Source of the DNA: Corynebacterium urinipleomorphum
Lineage (GTDB): Bacteria; Actinomycetota; Actinomycetes; Mycobacteriales; Mycobacteriaceae
Assembly (NCBI RefSeq): GCF_900155535.1
Contig: NZ_LT706965.1
Span: 509,393 to 573,392 of the forward strand
Direction of reading: 5' to 3'
Length of the DNA: 64,000 nucleotides
Shown in pieces: positions 9,437 to 20,644 of this stretch. The number at the start of each line of letters is the position of its first letter. Positions within the stretch are counted from its first letter, which is position 1. Position numbers and translations under genes: made by a program. The notes beneath the pieces are model-generated. The model made no database searches and was not told the origin of the DNA. It saw only the letters and a list, made by a program, of their open reading frames with translations.

Positions 9437-9452
9437 TAGACCAAGCTGTCTA
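9437..9452 (-). promoter_or_regulatory. McbR-type operator TAGAC-N6-GTCTA upstream of metK
   Basis: The sequence TAGAC-CAAGCT-GTCTA is a perfect inverted repeat 76-91 bases upstream of the metK ATG. It equals the published C. glutamicum McbR consensus TAGAC-N6-GTCTA, and metK belongs to that regulon in C. glutamicum. On the metK strand a TATTGT -10-like element directly overlaps its downstream half. Confidence 0.8.
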
Positions 9453-9464
9453 ACGAAGACAACC

Positions 9465-10715
9465 TCACTGTCTGTTTTCAGTCATCTCCTCGATCGCATC
9501 CCAGATCCGCGCAGCTACCACGTGCTTCGGGCCGTCTGCGATTTCCTGGGTCTCGCCGCCGCGGCCGATCAACCAACCGCTGTTGCGTGTCTCACCGAAC
9601 ACGGCACCGCCCGCCACAGAATTGACCATGAGCATGTCGGCGCCCTTGCTCTTTAGTTTCGCCTTACCGTATTCAAGCAGGTTGTCTGTTTCCGCGGCGA
9701 AGCCGACGATCGCGGCGGAAGTCTCCCCCGCATTCCGCTTATCGACGAGCCCCTTCAGAATGTCCGGGTTCTCCACCAAACGCAGGGTCGACAGCGCGTC
9801 ATCGGCCTGGCCCTTTTTCAGTTTGGAGCCAGCCTCATTCTCCGGCCTGTAATCGGCGACAGCTGCTGCCATGATGACGATGTCCGCGTCCACAGCCGCG
9901 GTGTCGACGGCCTCCTTCATCTCGCGGGTGGAGCGGACTTTGATGATCTCTGCACCGGGTGGGGTGTCCAGTGCGTCAGTATCGCCGGCGACGATAGTGA
10001 CCTGTGCCCCGCGGTGGGCCGCGATATCGGCGAGCGCGAAGCCTTGGCGGCCCGAAGACCGGTTGCCGATGAAGCGGACCGGATCGATATTCTCCTGGGT
10101 GCCGCCGGCGCTGATGACCACCTTTATGCCTTCCAATGAGCGGGTGTAAGCCCCCGCCTCGAGCACGGTCCGCGCCATCTCCGCTATCTGCCCCGCTTCT
10201 AGCATCCGTCCTGCACCTGAATCCGTGCCGGTGAGGCGACCCCGCGCCGGCTCCAGCACCGTTAGGCCCCGGCGGCGGAGAGTAGCCACATTGTCTTGCG
10301 TGGCGGGGTTCTCCCACATTTCCGTGTGCATCGCCGGTGCCAGCACGACCGGGCAGGTGGCAACGAGCACTGTCGCGGTCAGCAGGTCATCCGCGCGCCC
10401 CGCCGCGATCCGCGCGATTGTGTCCGCTGTGGCCGGTGCGATGACGATCAGGTCCGCTTCCTTGCCCACGCGGACGTGCTGCACCTCGTCCACGCGGGAG
10501 AACACGCCCGTATCCACCGGTTGCCCGGAGAGCGCCTCGAACGTGGCCGCCCCGACGAAATTCAACGCCGCCGGTGTGGGGACCACCCTGACTTCGTCAC
10601 CGGCTTCCGTGAACTCGCGGACCAGGTGGCAGGCTTTGTACGCTGCGATTCCACCTGCCACACCGATGACGACTTTACGGGGGGCGTGGGTGTTCTCATT
10701 GGGCTCTAGGCTCAT
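9465..10715 (-). CDS. coaBC: Bifunctional phosphopantothenoylcysteine decarboxylase / phosphopantothenate-cysteine ligase
   Basis: This protein makes 4'-phosphopantetheine for coenzyme A in two steps. The N-terminal CoaC flavoprotein domain (about residues 12-190) shows GVAGGIAAYKACHLVREF, the APAMHTEMW histidine region and a substrate-flap motif GRLTGTDSGAGRM. The C-terminal CoaB ligase domain (about 200-410) shows VISAGGTQENIDPVRFIGNRSSG and AAAVADYRP. The CoaC flap lacks the cysteine of the usual ACG motif, reading TGT instead. The length is normal at 416. It lies 103 bases upstream of metK in the same direction, with the McbR operator in between. Confidence 0.95.
   Translation of the reverse strand: MSLEPNENTHAPRKVVIGVAGGIAAYKACHLVREFTEAGDEVRVVPTPAALNFVGAATFEALSGQPVDTGVFSRVDEVQHVRVGKEADLIVIAPATADTIARIAAGRADDLLTATVLVATCPVVLAPAMHTEMWENPATQDNVATLRRRGLTVLEPARGRLTGTDSGAGRMLEAGQIAEMARTVLEAGAYTRSLEGIKVVISAGGTQENIDPVRFIGNRSSGRQGFALADIAAHRGAQVTIVAGDTDALDTPPGAEIIKVRSTREMKEAVDTAAVDADIVIMAAAVADYRPENEAGSKLKKGQADDALSTLRLVENPDILKGLVDKRNAGETSAAIVGFAAETDNLLEYGKAKLKSKGADMLMVNSVAGGAVFGETRNSGWLIGRGGETQEIADGPKHVVAARIWDAIEEMTENRQ
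9737..9747 (+). repeat. GCTTATCGACG word, copy 4
   Basis: This exact 11-mer lies antisense within coaBC, where the gene reads it as Val-Asp-Lys. Confidence 0.85.
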
Positions 10716-10739
10716 GGCCCCCGAGCTTACCCACCAGTT

Positions 10740-12581
10740 CTAGGTCCGGGGCTGCCGCACCCACGCACCGATCACACCGGGGACTACTTCCGGGGCTTCC
10801 CCCAGCAAGGCTTTGAGGTTGCCTTCACGTTCTACTGCCGACGTCACCGCCTGCACTTTCCCCCGCTTCCGTTTACCGCTACCGCGCTGGCCGGCGCCGT
10901 ACATGCTCGGTCCTGCTGCTGCACCACCACGTGCACCTGACTGGCCGCTACCGGCCTGACCGCCAGATACGAAGGTGTTGCCGCCCTGCACGCCACCCTG
11001 CAGACTGGCACCTGGTCCGGGTGTCAGTCCCATGCCCGTCCCGGATCCCGCGCTGAAACCACCCAAGGGCCCTGAGGCCATCCGGCCGGCGTTCAACGCA
11101 TTCATTCCGCCGCCCGATCCGCTTGCTCCTCCGAGACCACCGCGGCCGGCAAGCCCGCCGAGTGCTCCGGCACCTGCTTGGCTTCCCAGGCCGCTCAAGC
11201 TACCTGCACGCCCGGCCCCTCCGGTGCCGGAGCGTCCACTGCTCACTCCCCGCAGATTCGTCACTGCACTATTCGCGCGCGACGCGCCCCCCGGAAGCCC
11301 GGCAGCGGGCATTCCTGCTCCTCCGGCGGCACCCGACGCTGCTGGGCTGCCTGCGCCCATAGCACCAGCACCCGGCACTCCACCGCCGGAGCCAATACTG
11401 ACTGGTGTGATGTGGCCCAATGGCGCACCGGCACCCGGCTGAATCGCCCCTGTTCCGAGTGCACCCGCAGGCGACACCGTATTCAGCGACGGAGGCATCG
11501 CTGGTGCCGCTGCGCTCGCTACCTGTGTCGGCGTAGCCCCCGCGGCGATAGATTCGAGCATGTCCGGATTTGGCCGCCCGAACTGCTCAACCACCTGCGT
11601 CGGCGTGGACGCGTAGGCCAAATCCCGGTAACCAGCGTTGGAGAGAGCCTGTTGAACGATCTTCGGCAATGGCGTGTTCTCGAACGACGGCGCGGTCGGT
11701 GCCAAAGCTCCCGACTGGTCGGTGCCCGCTCCGTTCGGCGCGCCCAGTTCTGGCAGCAGTTGCGTGAACATAGGCGTAACCGGAACGAGTTCCGTCGTGA
11801 GCTTCGGGGAAAACGCCGCCAGGAAAGATTCCTCCAACGCCTTAGCCACGCCCGGGTTCGGTGTTCCCCGCACTACTGCTAGAGCTGCCGCAGCTTGAAG
11901 CGCATTCGCCTCCGCCACCGTGGCTAGATCAGCCGTGTGCGCCGACAACGCACTGGCATTGCCCATATATTGCGAACCCGCTGCTTCAACTTGGCTAAGG
12001 TGCTCGATCGCCCTTGCAATCGATTCCGTTTCCGCCGACCCTTGCAGGTCCCCGATCGCTGCCGGTATGAACGACAACGCCTCCCCGATTGTGGTTGCCG
12101 TATCTGCCCAATCCATTGACATCCCAGCCATCGATGCTATGTCTGTCGCGATCAACTGCGCATTCAATGCTTCCAAGCTTTGCGGCCTGCCCGCCACCGG
12201 GTTTGTAGCGTTGAAAGCTTTGATCACCGGATCACCTGTCTTAACGTTGTCAACCAGGGCCTTGTAACCGTTCCCCCGCACTGCCTGCCCGATGTTGCCC
12301 AGCGCGTCACCGAAGCTCTCATCCGCCATCTGGTAACCCACCAGCTGCGCCGACAGCAGATCCACCGCATTACTGAAATGCTGCGCCAGCCCCTTCGTTG
12401 CCTCCGGCTCACTGTCAGAGCGGATACTCCCGTGCATCAAGCCCGATTCGTCGAGGCCGGAGACCTTCGAAAATGCTAATCCGCTTGGCGGCAAAGCTAG
12501 AAGAGAAGTAGGTGCCAAAGTAGATCTTGCTTGGCCTAGTTTGCTTATACTGTTCTGAACCTCTTCACTAATGATCTTCAT
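10740..12581 (-). CDS. Gly/Ala-rich 613-aa protein, possibly ESX/PPE-like
   Basis: I do not recognise this gene with certainty. The first 270 or so residues are Ala-rich and look largely helical. A Pro/Ala/Thr region follows, then a long low-complexity Gly/Ala/Ser stretch (about 385-560), and a short basic patch GSGKRKRGK leading to a conserved-looking end (VPGVIGAWVRQPRT). There is no signal peptide or transmembrane segment. A helical N-terminus, a Gly-rich tail and an adjacent DUF3558-like lipoprotein recall PPE/ESX-linked loci of actinobacteria, but this is inference. The ATG at 12581 is preceded by AGGGGGG and lies 8 bases after the lipoprotein stop, so the two form one operon. It is inserted between coaBC and rpoZ. 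Confidence 0.7.
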   Translation of the reverse strand: MKIISEEVQNSISKLGQARSTLAPTSLLALPPSGLAFSKVSGLDESGLMHGSIRSDSEPEATKGLAQHFSNAVDLLSAQLVGYQMADESFGDALGNIGQAVRGNGYKALVDNVKTGDPVIKAFNATNPVAGRPQSLEALNAQLIATDIASMAGMSMDWADTATTIGEALSFIPAAIGDLQGSAETESIARAIEHLSQVEAAGSQYMGNASALSAHTADLATVAEANALQAAAALAVVRGTPNPGVAKALEESFLAAFSPKLTTELVPVTPMFTQLLPELGAPNGAGTDQSGALAPTAPSFENTPLPKIVQQALSNAGYRDLAYASTPTQVVEQFGRPNPDMLESIAAGATPTQVASAAAPAMPPSLNTVSPAGALGTGAIQPGAGAPLGHITPVSIGSGGGVPGAGAMGAGSPAASGAAGGAGMPAAGLPGGASRANSAVTNLRGVSSGRSGTGGAGRAGSLSGLGSQAGAGALGGLAGRGGLGGASGSGGGMNALNAGRMASGPLGGFSAGSGTGMGLTPGPGASLQGGVQGGNTFVSGGQAGSGQSGARGGAAAGPSMYGAGQRGSGKRKRGKVQAVTSAVEREGNLKALLGEAPEVVPGVIGAWVRQPRT

Positions 12582-12589
12582 AGTCCCCC

Positions 12590-13261
12590 CTATTTATTTA
12601 ACTTGTAGAGCTCATCGAGAACTCTGACTGCATCCTCGCAGAAGTATTCATTCGGAAGATCTGCTCTTAAGCGACCTGCCGTAACACCGAGCTGGCCCCT
12701 CTTAGTGTCGACGGCAGCCCCACAAACGCCTTCGTCCCCTTGATTTTCATAGGTGTAAACCCCTGGCATAGATTTTGAGGCATCCGAATCAACGATGTGG
12801 CGTTGCTCTGTCGTGTTCGAGAGGTTTCCAGAACCACCTGATACTGCGAAACTTAGTGAATCGTCCTCAATCGCGTAAATGGCACACCCATAGAGATCCT
12901 TAGTCTCCACGCGACGGACCTTGCCCTCCTTCTCAAACCCAATAGCAGCAAACTCCTCGACGGAAATCTCCTCGCAGGGGTTGAAGATGTTCCCGGCAAC
13001 GTCCTCGTAGGTGAAATCGCCGAGGACGAGGTCGCCGCTTTCGAAGTGGAAGGCGGGCGGGTCGTCGTGGGGTGGATTGTTAGATGGATCGGTTGGCTGG
13101 CTGTCTGCGGGGGCGGAATGAGTCGCGATGCCGGAGGAAGCTTCCTGTGCGGAATCTCCCAACGAGCAGCCGGCCAGCACCACTACCAACACAGCCCCCG
13201 AAGCGGCGGAGAATACGCGGGCTGCCACGGTCCCCCAACCTATGGTCATGCCGCGTCGCAT
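12590..13261 (-). CDS. Lipoprotein, DUF3558-like
   Basis: This is a predicted exported lipoprotein of 223 residues. The N-terminus is MRRGMTIGWGTVAARV followed by a hydrophobic core and the lipobox VLAGC, with the lipidated cysteine near residue 32. After a Ser/Pro/Thr/Asp-rich spacer comes a domain with several cysteines (in NPCEEIS, YGCAI, EGVCGAAV and YFCED), a pattern I associate with actinobacterial DUF3558. I chose ATG 13261 because GGAGG lies 8 bases upstream; ATG 13267 and an upstream start at 13342 also exist. It is the first gene of a two-gene unit with the 613-aa protein and has a somewhat lower GC content than its neighbours. Confidence 0.72.
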   Translation of the reverse strand: MRRGMTIGWGTVAARVFSAASGAVLVVVLAGCSLGDSAQEASSGIATHSAPADSQPTDPSNNPPHDDPPAFHFESGDLVLGDFTYEDVAGNIFNPCEEISVEEFAAIGFEKEGKVRRVETKDLYGCAIYAIEDDSLSFAVSGGSGNLSNTTEQRHIVDSDASKSMPGVYTYENQGDEGVCGAAVDTKRGQLGVTAGRLRADLPNEYFCEDAVRVLDELYKLNK

Positions 13262-13368
13262 TCTCATCTCCTCCGTCCCCCCATCGCGGTGGAATCGCCC
13301 TGTGTTTGTACTGGTGCTGGCCGACAGCAATAAGAATGGCACGAGGTCAAAGCAAGGGAAAGGGGAAG

Positions 13369-13388
13369 ATGTCTACTTCAGTAGACAT
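13369..13388. promoter_or_regulatory. Perfect 9-bp inverted repeat with 2-base centre
   Basis: Arms ATGTCTACT and AGTAGACAT are separated by TC. The repeat lies 108 bases upstream of the lipoprotein ATG. Its core is GTCTA-N6-TAGAC, the McbR half-sites in everted order, which may be coincidence. It could be a repressor operator, or in RNA a hairpin that hides the ATG of the small ORF beginning at 13369. Confidence 0.45.
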
Positions 13389-13431
13389 CGGAGCCAAAAA
13401 GATCTGCACCACACTGAAGGAATCAAGGTGA
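13369..13431 (+). CDS. Possible 20-residue leader-type peptide
   Basis: An ATG six bases after an AAGGGG ribosome-binding-like sequence opens a 20-codon ORF (MSTSVDIGAKKICTTLKESR). It stops with TGA 10 bases before the next small ORF. The start codon lies inside the inverted repeat at 13369-13388. The purine-rich background produces such sites by chance, so this is only a candidate. Confidence 0.18.
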   Translation: MSTSVDIGAKKICTTLKESR

Positions 13432-13441
13432 GAGAGAACAC

Positions 13442-13600
13442 ATGCTCGACTCGAAGTATGGAGCAGAGGAATTGAGGGGCACAACGCTTACAGCAGCGGG
13501 TGGAACAGGAAGCATGCGTACAAAGAAGCCCGCACCGAAAAGAAAGCAGGGGAAAGGATGGGCGAACGCGCCCCTTCCTAGCTTCGATGTAGGTCCTTAA
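13442..13600 (+). CDS. Possible 52-residue basic small protein
   Basis: An ATG ORF of 52 codons encodes a protein with an acidic start (MLDSKYGAEELRG) and a strongly basic middle (MRTKKPAPKRKQGKGW), ending in PLPSFDVGP. It is divergent from the lipoprotein operon. The ribosome-binding site is weak, and its codon use (aca, gga, agg) is unlike the neighbouring genes. No family is recognised. It may be spurious. Confidence 0.25.
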   Translation: MLDSKYGAEELRGTTLTAAGGTGSMRTKKPAPKRKQGKGWANAPLPSFDVGP

Positions 13601-13623
13601 AAGAAAATTTGGACGGAACGCAT

Positions 13624-13669
13624 AAAAAACGCGGACCGCGCACCATTCGTCGGGTGTACGGACCGCGTT
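13624..13669 (-). terminator. Rho-independent terminator of the mihF-gmk-rpoZ operon
   Basis: On the minus strand, arms AACGCGG and CCGCGTT (extended by three pairs beyond one mismatch) are followed by TTTTTT. The element lies 25 bases after the rpoZ stop. Confidence 0.85.
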
Positions 13670-13693
13670 GTCAGTTAGAACAGGTGAAAAGAC

Positions 13694-14005
13694 TTACTGG
13701 CCTTCCTCATGCTCCAGAAGACCGTGCTCGATCTCACGGAGAGCGATGGACAGCGGCTTCTCGCCCGGCTGAGGAGTGACCAGGGGGCCGATGAACTCGA
13801 ACACGCCCTCGTCCTGCTCCTGGTAATAGCTGTTGATCTGGCGGGCACGCTTGGCCGCAAAGATCACCAGGGCGTACTTGGAAGACACCTTGGTCAACAG
13901 CTCGTCAATAGGCGGGGCCGTGATGCCTTCGGGTGCGTCGTACACCTGCTCGTTGACGTCGGCGGTCTCTGCCGAATTAGCCAGATCGTTGGTCACGTTG
14001 CTCAC
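13694..14005 (-). CDS. rpoZ: DNA-directed RNA polymerase omega subunit
   Basis: Omega binds the beta-prime subunit and helps assemble RNA polymerase. The 103-residue protein has an N-terminal extension of about 30 residues, then the family core [28 protein letters not shown] (about residues 31-58). The C-terminal helix reads [16 protein letters not shown] chose the GTG start at 14005, because it leaves 6 bases after the gmk stop. The order mihF-gmk-rpoZ is conserved in corynebacteria and mycobacteria. A strong terminator follows. Confidence 0.95.
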   Translation of the reverse strand: MSNVTNDLANSAETADVNEQVYDAPEGITAPPIDELLTKVSSKYALVIFAAKRARQINSYYQEQDEGVFEFIGPLVTPQPGEKPLSIALREIEHGLLEHEEGQ

Positions 14006-14011
14006 TCACAC

Positions 14012-14602
14012 CTACTCGTTGTTTGGACGCTGGTCGCACAAGAGAATATCACTGATCCCCTGCACAGCCTCATCCAGATCGTTGTTGACAATGACATCGT
14101 CGAACTCGTCCTGAGCAGCAAGCTCAGCGCGAGCCGTTTGAAGTCGACGCGCGATCACGTCCTCGGTCTCCGTGGCGCGACCCGTCAGGCGTTCCACGAG
14201 GACCTCCCACGAAGGAGGTGCAAGGAAGACGGTGATGGCTTCCGGCATGATGTCTTTGATGTTCCGGGCACCGGCCAAGTCCACTTCGACGAGCACCGGG
14301 CGACCGGCATCAAGAGCTTCGCGCACTGGAGCAGCCGGCGTGCCGGAGCGCTGGAGCCCACCGTGAATGTCAGCCCACTCGAGCATCTCCCCTGCGTCAA
14401 TACGCTCCTGGAAGGCATCGCGGCTAACAAAGAAGTAGTCCTTGCCGTCCACTTCACCCGGACGCGGGTCACGTGTGGTCATGGAGACGGAGAAGTACAG
14501 GTCCTCCACTTCCTTGCGCAGACGCTGGACCACCGTCGACTTTCCAACGGCGGAAGGGCCAGCCAAAACAACCAGCCGGCCCTTCCTATTCATACTTGTC
14601 AC
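14012..14602 (-). CDS. gmk: Guanylate kinase
   Basis: The enzyme phosphorylates GMP to GDP using ATP. It shows the P-loop [12 protein letters not shown] (about residues 13-24), the GMP-binding region [22 protein letters not shown] and the [20 protein letters not shown] strand. The 196-residue length is typical. The GTG start at 14602 is preceded by GGGGAA, which overlaps the mihF stop region, so gmk is coupled to mihF. An alternative ATG lies three codons downstream at 14593. Confidence 0.96.
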   Translation of the reverse strand: MTSMNRKGRLVVLAGPSAVGKSTVVQRLRKEVEDLYFSVSMTTRDPRPGEVDGKDYFFVSRDAFQERIDAGEMLEWADIHGGLQRSGTPAAPVREALDAGRPVLVEVDLAGARNIKDIMPEAITVFLAPPSWEVLVERLTGRATETEDVIARRLQTARAELAAQDEFDDVIVNNDLDEAVQGISDILLCDQRPNNE

Positions 14603-14605
14603 CGA

Positions 14606-14926
14606 TTATTCCCCGAAACCGAAGCGCTCGAGCAGAGCGCGACGCTGACGGTCACCGAGGCCGCGGAGGCGACGGGTCTGAGCGATCTCGAGCTCCTCCA
14701 TGATCTCGCGAGCCTTGACCTTGCCCACCTTCGGCATAGCCTCGAGGAGAGCGGAGACCTTGGTCTTGCCGATGATCTCGTCAGACTCGGCCTTCTCCAG
14801 CACTTCCTTGAGGTTCGTGTCGCCGCGCTTCAGGGACGCCTTGAGCTCAGCACGCTGCTTGCGTGCTTCCGCAGCCTTAGCGAGAGCTTCCTGGCGCTGT
14901 TCCGGGGTCAGTTCGGGAAGGGCCAC
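14606..14926 (-). CDS. mihF: Mycobacterial-type integration host factor (mIHF)
   Basis: This is an actinobacterial nucleoid-associated DNA-binding protein, unrelated in fold to the alpha/beta IHF of E. coli. I chose the GTG at 14926 (MALPELTPEQRQEALAKA), because a GGAGG lies 6 bases upstream and a promoter-like -10 sits at 14966, inside the longer reading frame that opens at 15040. The resulting 106 residues match the family length. The C-terminal half contains the helix-two-turn-helix region LLEAMPKVGKVKAREIMEELEI followed by RRLRGLGDRQRRALLERF. It heads the operon mihF-gmk-rpoZ. Confidence 0.95.
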   Translation of the reverse strand: MALPELTPEQRQEALAKAAEARKQRAELKASLKRGDTNLKEVLEKAESDEIIGKTKVSALLEAMPKVGKVKAREIMEELEIAQTRRLRGLGDRQRRALLERFGFGE

Positions 14927-15144
14927 TGGGTTCCTCCAATGTGTTAGGGGTTGATTTCGAACGAGCTTATAAAACCGCTTCGACACTGTCGCAGAAGAAT
15001 TACAAACATGCAACTTGCCGACGTGGGACAACTGTACCACTGCGCGGTTACAGACACGGTGACCGCCAGCCTATTTTGCCACGTCACCGCATCGACGCCT
15101 ATAACCTACCAGCAGTTTTAGCCTCAGCGATAGTCAGGGTGAGT
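14927..15144. other. Intergenic region between pyrF and mihF
   Basis: These 218 bases lie between the pyrF stop and the mihF start, both on the minus strand. They hold the likely mihF promoter (14966-14993). I see no convincing terminator for the long pyr operon here. Confidence 0.5.
14966..14993 (-). promoter_or_regulatory. Probable mihF promoter
   Basis: On the minus strand TGCGAC (-35) and TATAAG (-10) are separated by 16 bases. The -10 ends 39 bases upstream of the mihF GTG. This supports the short mihF start. Confidence 0.45.
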
Positions 15145-16005
15145 TTAACCGCGCCCGGCCAGGACTTTGGCCGCTTTCCGCAGGTCAGCAACATCCGGGC
15201 CCTCGGAGAGCACAGAACGGGAGACGTTTGGGAAGACGAGGTGGGCGTTCGCGCCGGCGATCCGCGAGACGTCCTCCATCGTCGCGCCCTGTGCACCCAC
15301 TCCGGGCATGAGCACAGGAGCATTCAGGTGGTCGAGGTTCGGCGGGGTTTTCACTGTCGCGCCGACAACCACACCAACGTGCCCGACGTACGCGTACTCC
15401 GAATCGCTTTCAGCACGCTTATCGACGTTGTACGCCGCGCATTCGTCCACCATCTGCTGCGCCACGGTGACACCGCTCCGGTCGAGAACCTGGGACTGAA
15501 ACGCTTCCGCCTCCGGGTTGGAGTTTGCGGACATGACGAAGACACCGCGGTTCTCGCGCCCGGCTAGTTCGATGGCCGGAGCCAGAGACCCGACACCGAG
15601 GTAGGGAGTCAGTGTCACGGCATCGCAGCGCAACGGGGAGTTCTCGTCGAGCCATGCAAGGGCATAACCCTCCATGGTCGAGCCGATGTCGCCGCGTTTG
15701 GCGTCGGCCACCACGAGAGAGTCACTCTCCCGCAACTGTGCGAGTACCTCCTCCAGCACGGCAAATCCGGCGGAGCCGAAGCGCTCGTAGAACGCCACCT
15801 GAGGTTTGATCAGCGCGACGTGGCCGGCAAAGGCCTCGACGCAGCGCAGGGAGAACTCTCTCAACCCTTCGGCATCCAGGGAGAGCCCCCAGGCACTGAG
15901 CAGCGCCTCATGGGGGTCAATACCAACGCAGAGCCGGCCGAAGCACTCCCCCGCCGCGACAAGACGGTTGCCGAAATTCCGCGGATTAGCGTCCTCGATG
16001 CCCAT
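15145..16005 (-). CDS. pyrF: Orotidine 5'-phosphate decarboxylase (type 2)
   Basis: This enzyme carries out the last step of UMP synthesis, decarboxylating OMP. The catalytic Asp-Lys-Asp cluster is in VVADAKRGDIGSTMEGYA (about residues 97-114). Its 286 residues and the sequence around LCVGIDPHEALLSAWGL fit the longer type 2 subfamily used by actinobacteria. Its start touches the carB stop without a gap (16005/16006), and it is the last gene of the pyr operon. Confidence 0.96.
   Translation of the reverse strand: MGIEDANPRNFGNRLVAAGECFGRLCVGIDPHEALLSAWGLSLDAEGLREFSLRCVEAFAGHVALIKPQVAFYERFGSAGFAVLEEVLAQLRESDSLVVADAKRGDIGSTMEGYALAWLDENSPLRCDAVTLTPYLGVGSLAPAIELAGRENRGVFVMSANSNPEAEAFQSQVLDRSGVTVAQQMVDECAAYNVDKRAESDSEYAYVGHVGVVVGATVKTPPNLDHLNAPVLMPGVGAQGATMEDVSRIAGANAHLVFPNVSRSVLSEGPDVADLRKAAKVLAGRG
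15417..15427 (+). repeat. GCTTATCGACG word, copy 5
   Basis: This exact 11-mer lies antisense within pyrF, where the gene reads it as Val-Asp-Lys. Confidence 0.85.
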
Positions 16006-19347
<3,342 letters not shown>

Positions 19348-19362
19348 TGTTTCCCTTCCTGG

Positions 19363-20568
19363 TTAGTTCTGCTCGGCAGCGTTCGCGGTGGTGTTCTTCG
19401 CCGCTTTGTGCTCGTCCATCAAGGAGACGAACTGATCGAAAAGCGGGTTGGCATCGTGCGGTCCGGCGGCGGACTCCGGGTGGTACTGAACGGAGTATGC
19501 CTTGCCCGATTCGAGAGCCACGCCTTCAACGACCCCGTCGTTCAGGCAAGTGTGGGTGATTACCGCCGGGCCGAAATCAGTGTCGAAGGTCTCGCCAGGA
19601 TTGAGGTTTTCGCCGCTGTCGTTCGACGGTGCCTTCAGCGCGAATCCGTGATTCTGGGAGGTGATGTCGATCCTGCCGGTGACATGGTTCTTCACTGGGA
19701 CGTTCACACCGCGGTGGCCGAACTTCAACTTGTAGGTTTCCAATCCGAGAGCACGCCCGAGGATCTGGTTGCCGAAGCAGATGCCGAACAGCGGGACGCC
19801 GCTGTCGATCACATCGCGGGTCACGGCCACCATGTCGTCCGCGGTCGCCGGATCGCCCGGTCCGTTGGAAATGAATACGCCATCCGGATTGTGCTTTTCA
19901 ATCTCGTTGAACGGCGTGCCTGCGGGAACCACCACCGTCTCAATACCGCGCTGGGCGAAATGCCCCGGCGTCGCCGTCTTGATGCCCATGTCGAATGCGA
20001 CGACGGTGTAGCGCTTCTCTCCCACCGCCGGGATCACGTACGGCTCCTCCGTGGATACTTCCGCGGACAGGTCAGCTCCGGACATCGCGGGCTGTTCATT
20101 AACACGGGCAACAAGCTTATCGACGTCCCCCTGCGCCTCCTCCCCCGTGAAGATCCCAGCCGCGATCGAGCCGTAGTTGCGCAGGTGCCGTACCAGCGAG
20201 CGGGTGTCTACTCCGTAGATACCTGTGATGCCCTGCGCCGCCATCTCTTCTTCGAGGCTGCGCTCGGCGCGCCAGTTTGAGACCCGCTTGGACAGGTCTC
20301 GGATGACCAGGCCTGCGACCCAAATGCGGTTGTCGTGGGACTCGTTGTCCTCGTCGTTCCAGCCGGTGTTGCCGATCTGGGGGGCCGTGGTGACCACGAT
20401 CTGGCGGTGGTACGACGGATCCGTCATCGTCTCCTGGTAGCCGGTCATGGCGGTGGTGAAAACAGCCTCGCCGAAGACAGCCTCGCCGTTTGCCGCCCCG
20501 AAGGCGAAGCCAGGGAATGTCGTGCCGTCGGCCAAAACCAGCACGGCGGGAATGCGGTCGGTGCTCAT
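19363..20568 (-). CDS. carA: Carbamoyl-phosphate synthase small (glutamine amidotransferase) subunit
   Basis: CarA hydrolyses glutamine and channels ammonia to CarB. The N-terminal CPSase domain starts PAVLVLADGTTFPGFAFG. The class I glutamine amidotransferase domain has the nucleophile cysteine in LFGICFGNQILG (about residue 264) and the His/Glu pair in VQYHPESAAGPHD (about residue 350). The 401-residue length is a little above average, with an Ala/Thr-rich tail. The gap to pyrC upstream is 76 bases and contains a small inverted repeat. Confidence 0.98.
   Translation of the reverse strand: MSTDRIPAVLVLADGTTFPGFAFGAANGEAVFGEAVFTTAMTGYQETMTDPSYHRQIVVTTAPQIGNTGWNDEDNESHDNRIWVAGLVIRDLSKRVSNWRAERSLEEEMAAQGITGIYGVDTRSLVRHLRNYGSIAAGIFTGEEAQGDVDKLVARVNEQPAMSGADLSAEVSTEEPYVIPAVGEKRYTVVAFDMGIKTATPGHFAQRGIETVVVPAGTPFNEIEKHNPDGVFISNGPGDPATADDMVAVTRDVIDSGVPLFGICFGNQILGRALGLETYKLKFGHRGVNVPVKNHVTGRIDITSQNHGFALKAPSNDSGENLNPGETFDTDFGPAVITHTCLNDGVVEGVALESGKAYSVQYHPESAAGPHDANPLFDQFVSLMDEHKAAKNTTANAAEQN
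20114..20124 (+). repeat. GCTTATCGACG word, copy 7
   Basis: This exact 11-mer lies antisense within carA, where the gene reads it as Val-Asp-Lys. Confidence 0.85.
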
Positions 20569-20607
20569 GAATTCTTCCTTAATCTCTCGCTTGATTCACG
20601 CTTATCT

Positions 20608-20634
20608 GTTCCGAACCCTGTCCGGGCGCGGAAC
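20608..20634 (-). other. Inverted repeat in the pyrC-carA gap
   Basis: Arms GTTCCG and CGGAAC enclose 15 bases. It is the only structured element in the 76-base gap and could modulate carAB expression relative to pyrBC, since arginine synthesis also needs carbamoyl phosphate. No T-tract follows. Confidence 0.25.
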
Positions 20635-20644
20635 CGTGTGCTGG

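Larger units (their letters stand above)
13262..13693. other. Gene-poor region between the lipoprotein gene and rpoZ
   Basis: About 430 bases hold no conventional gene. The plus strand is strikingly purine-rich. The stretch contains an inverted repeat (13369-13388), two possible very small plus-strand ORFs (13369-13431 and 13442-13600) and, at its right end, the rpoZ terminator. It should also contain the promoter of the minus-strand lipoprotein operon, though no clear -35/-10 pair is visible. Confidence 0.6.
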
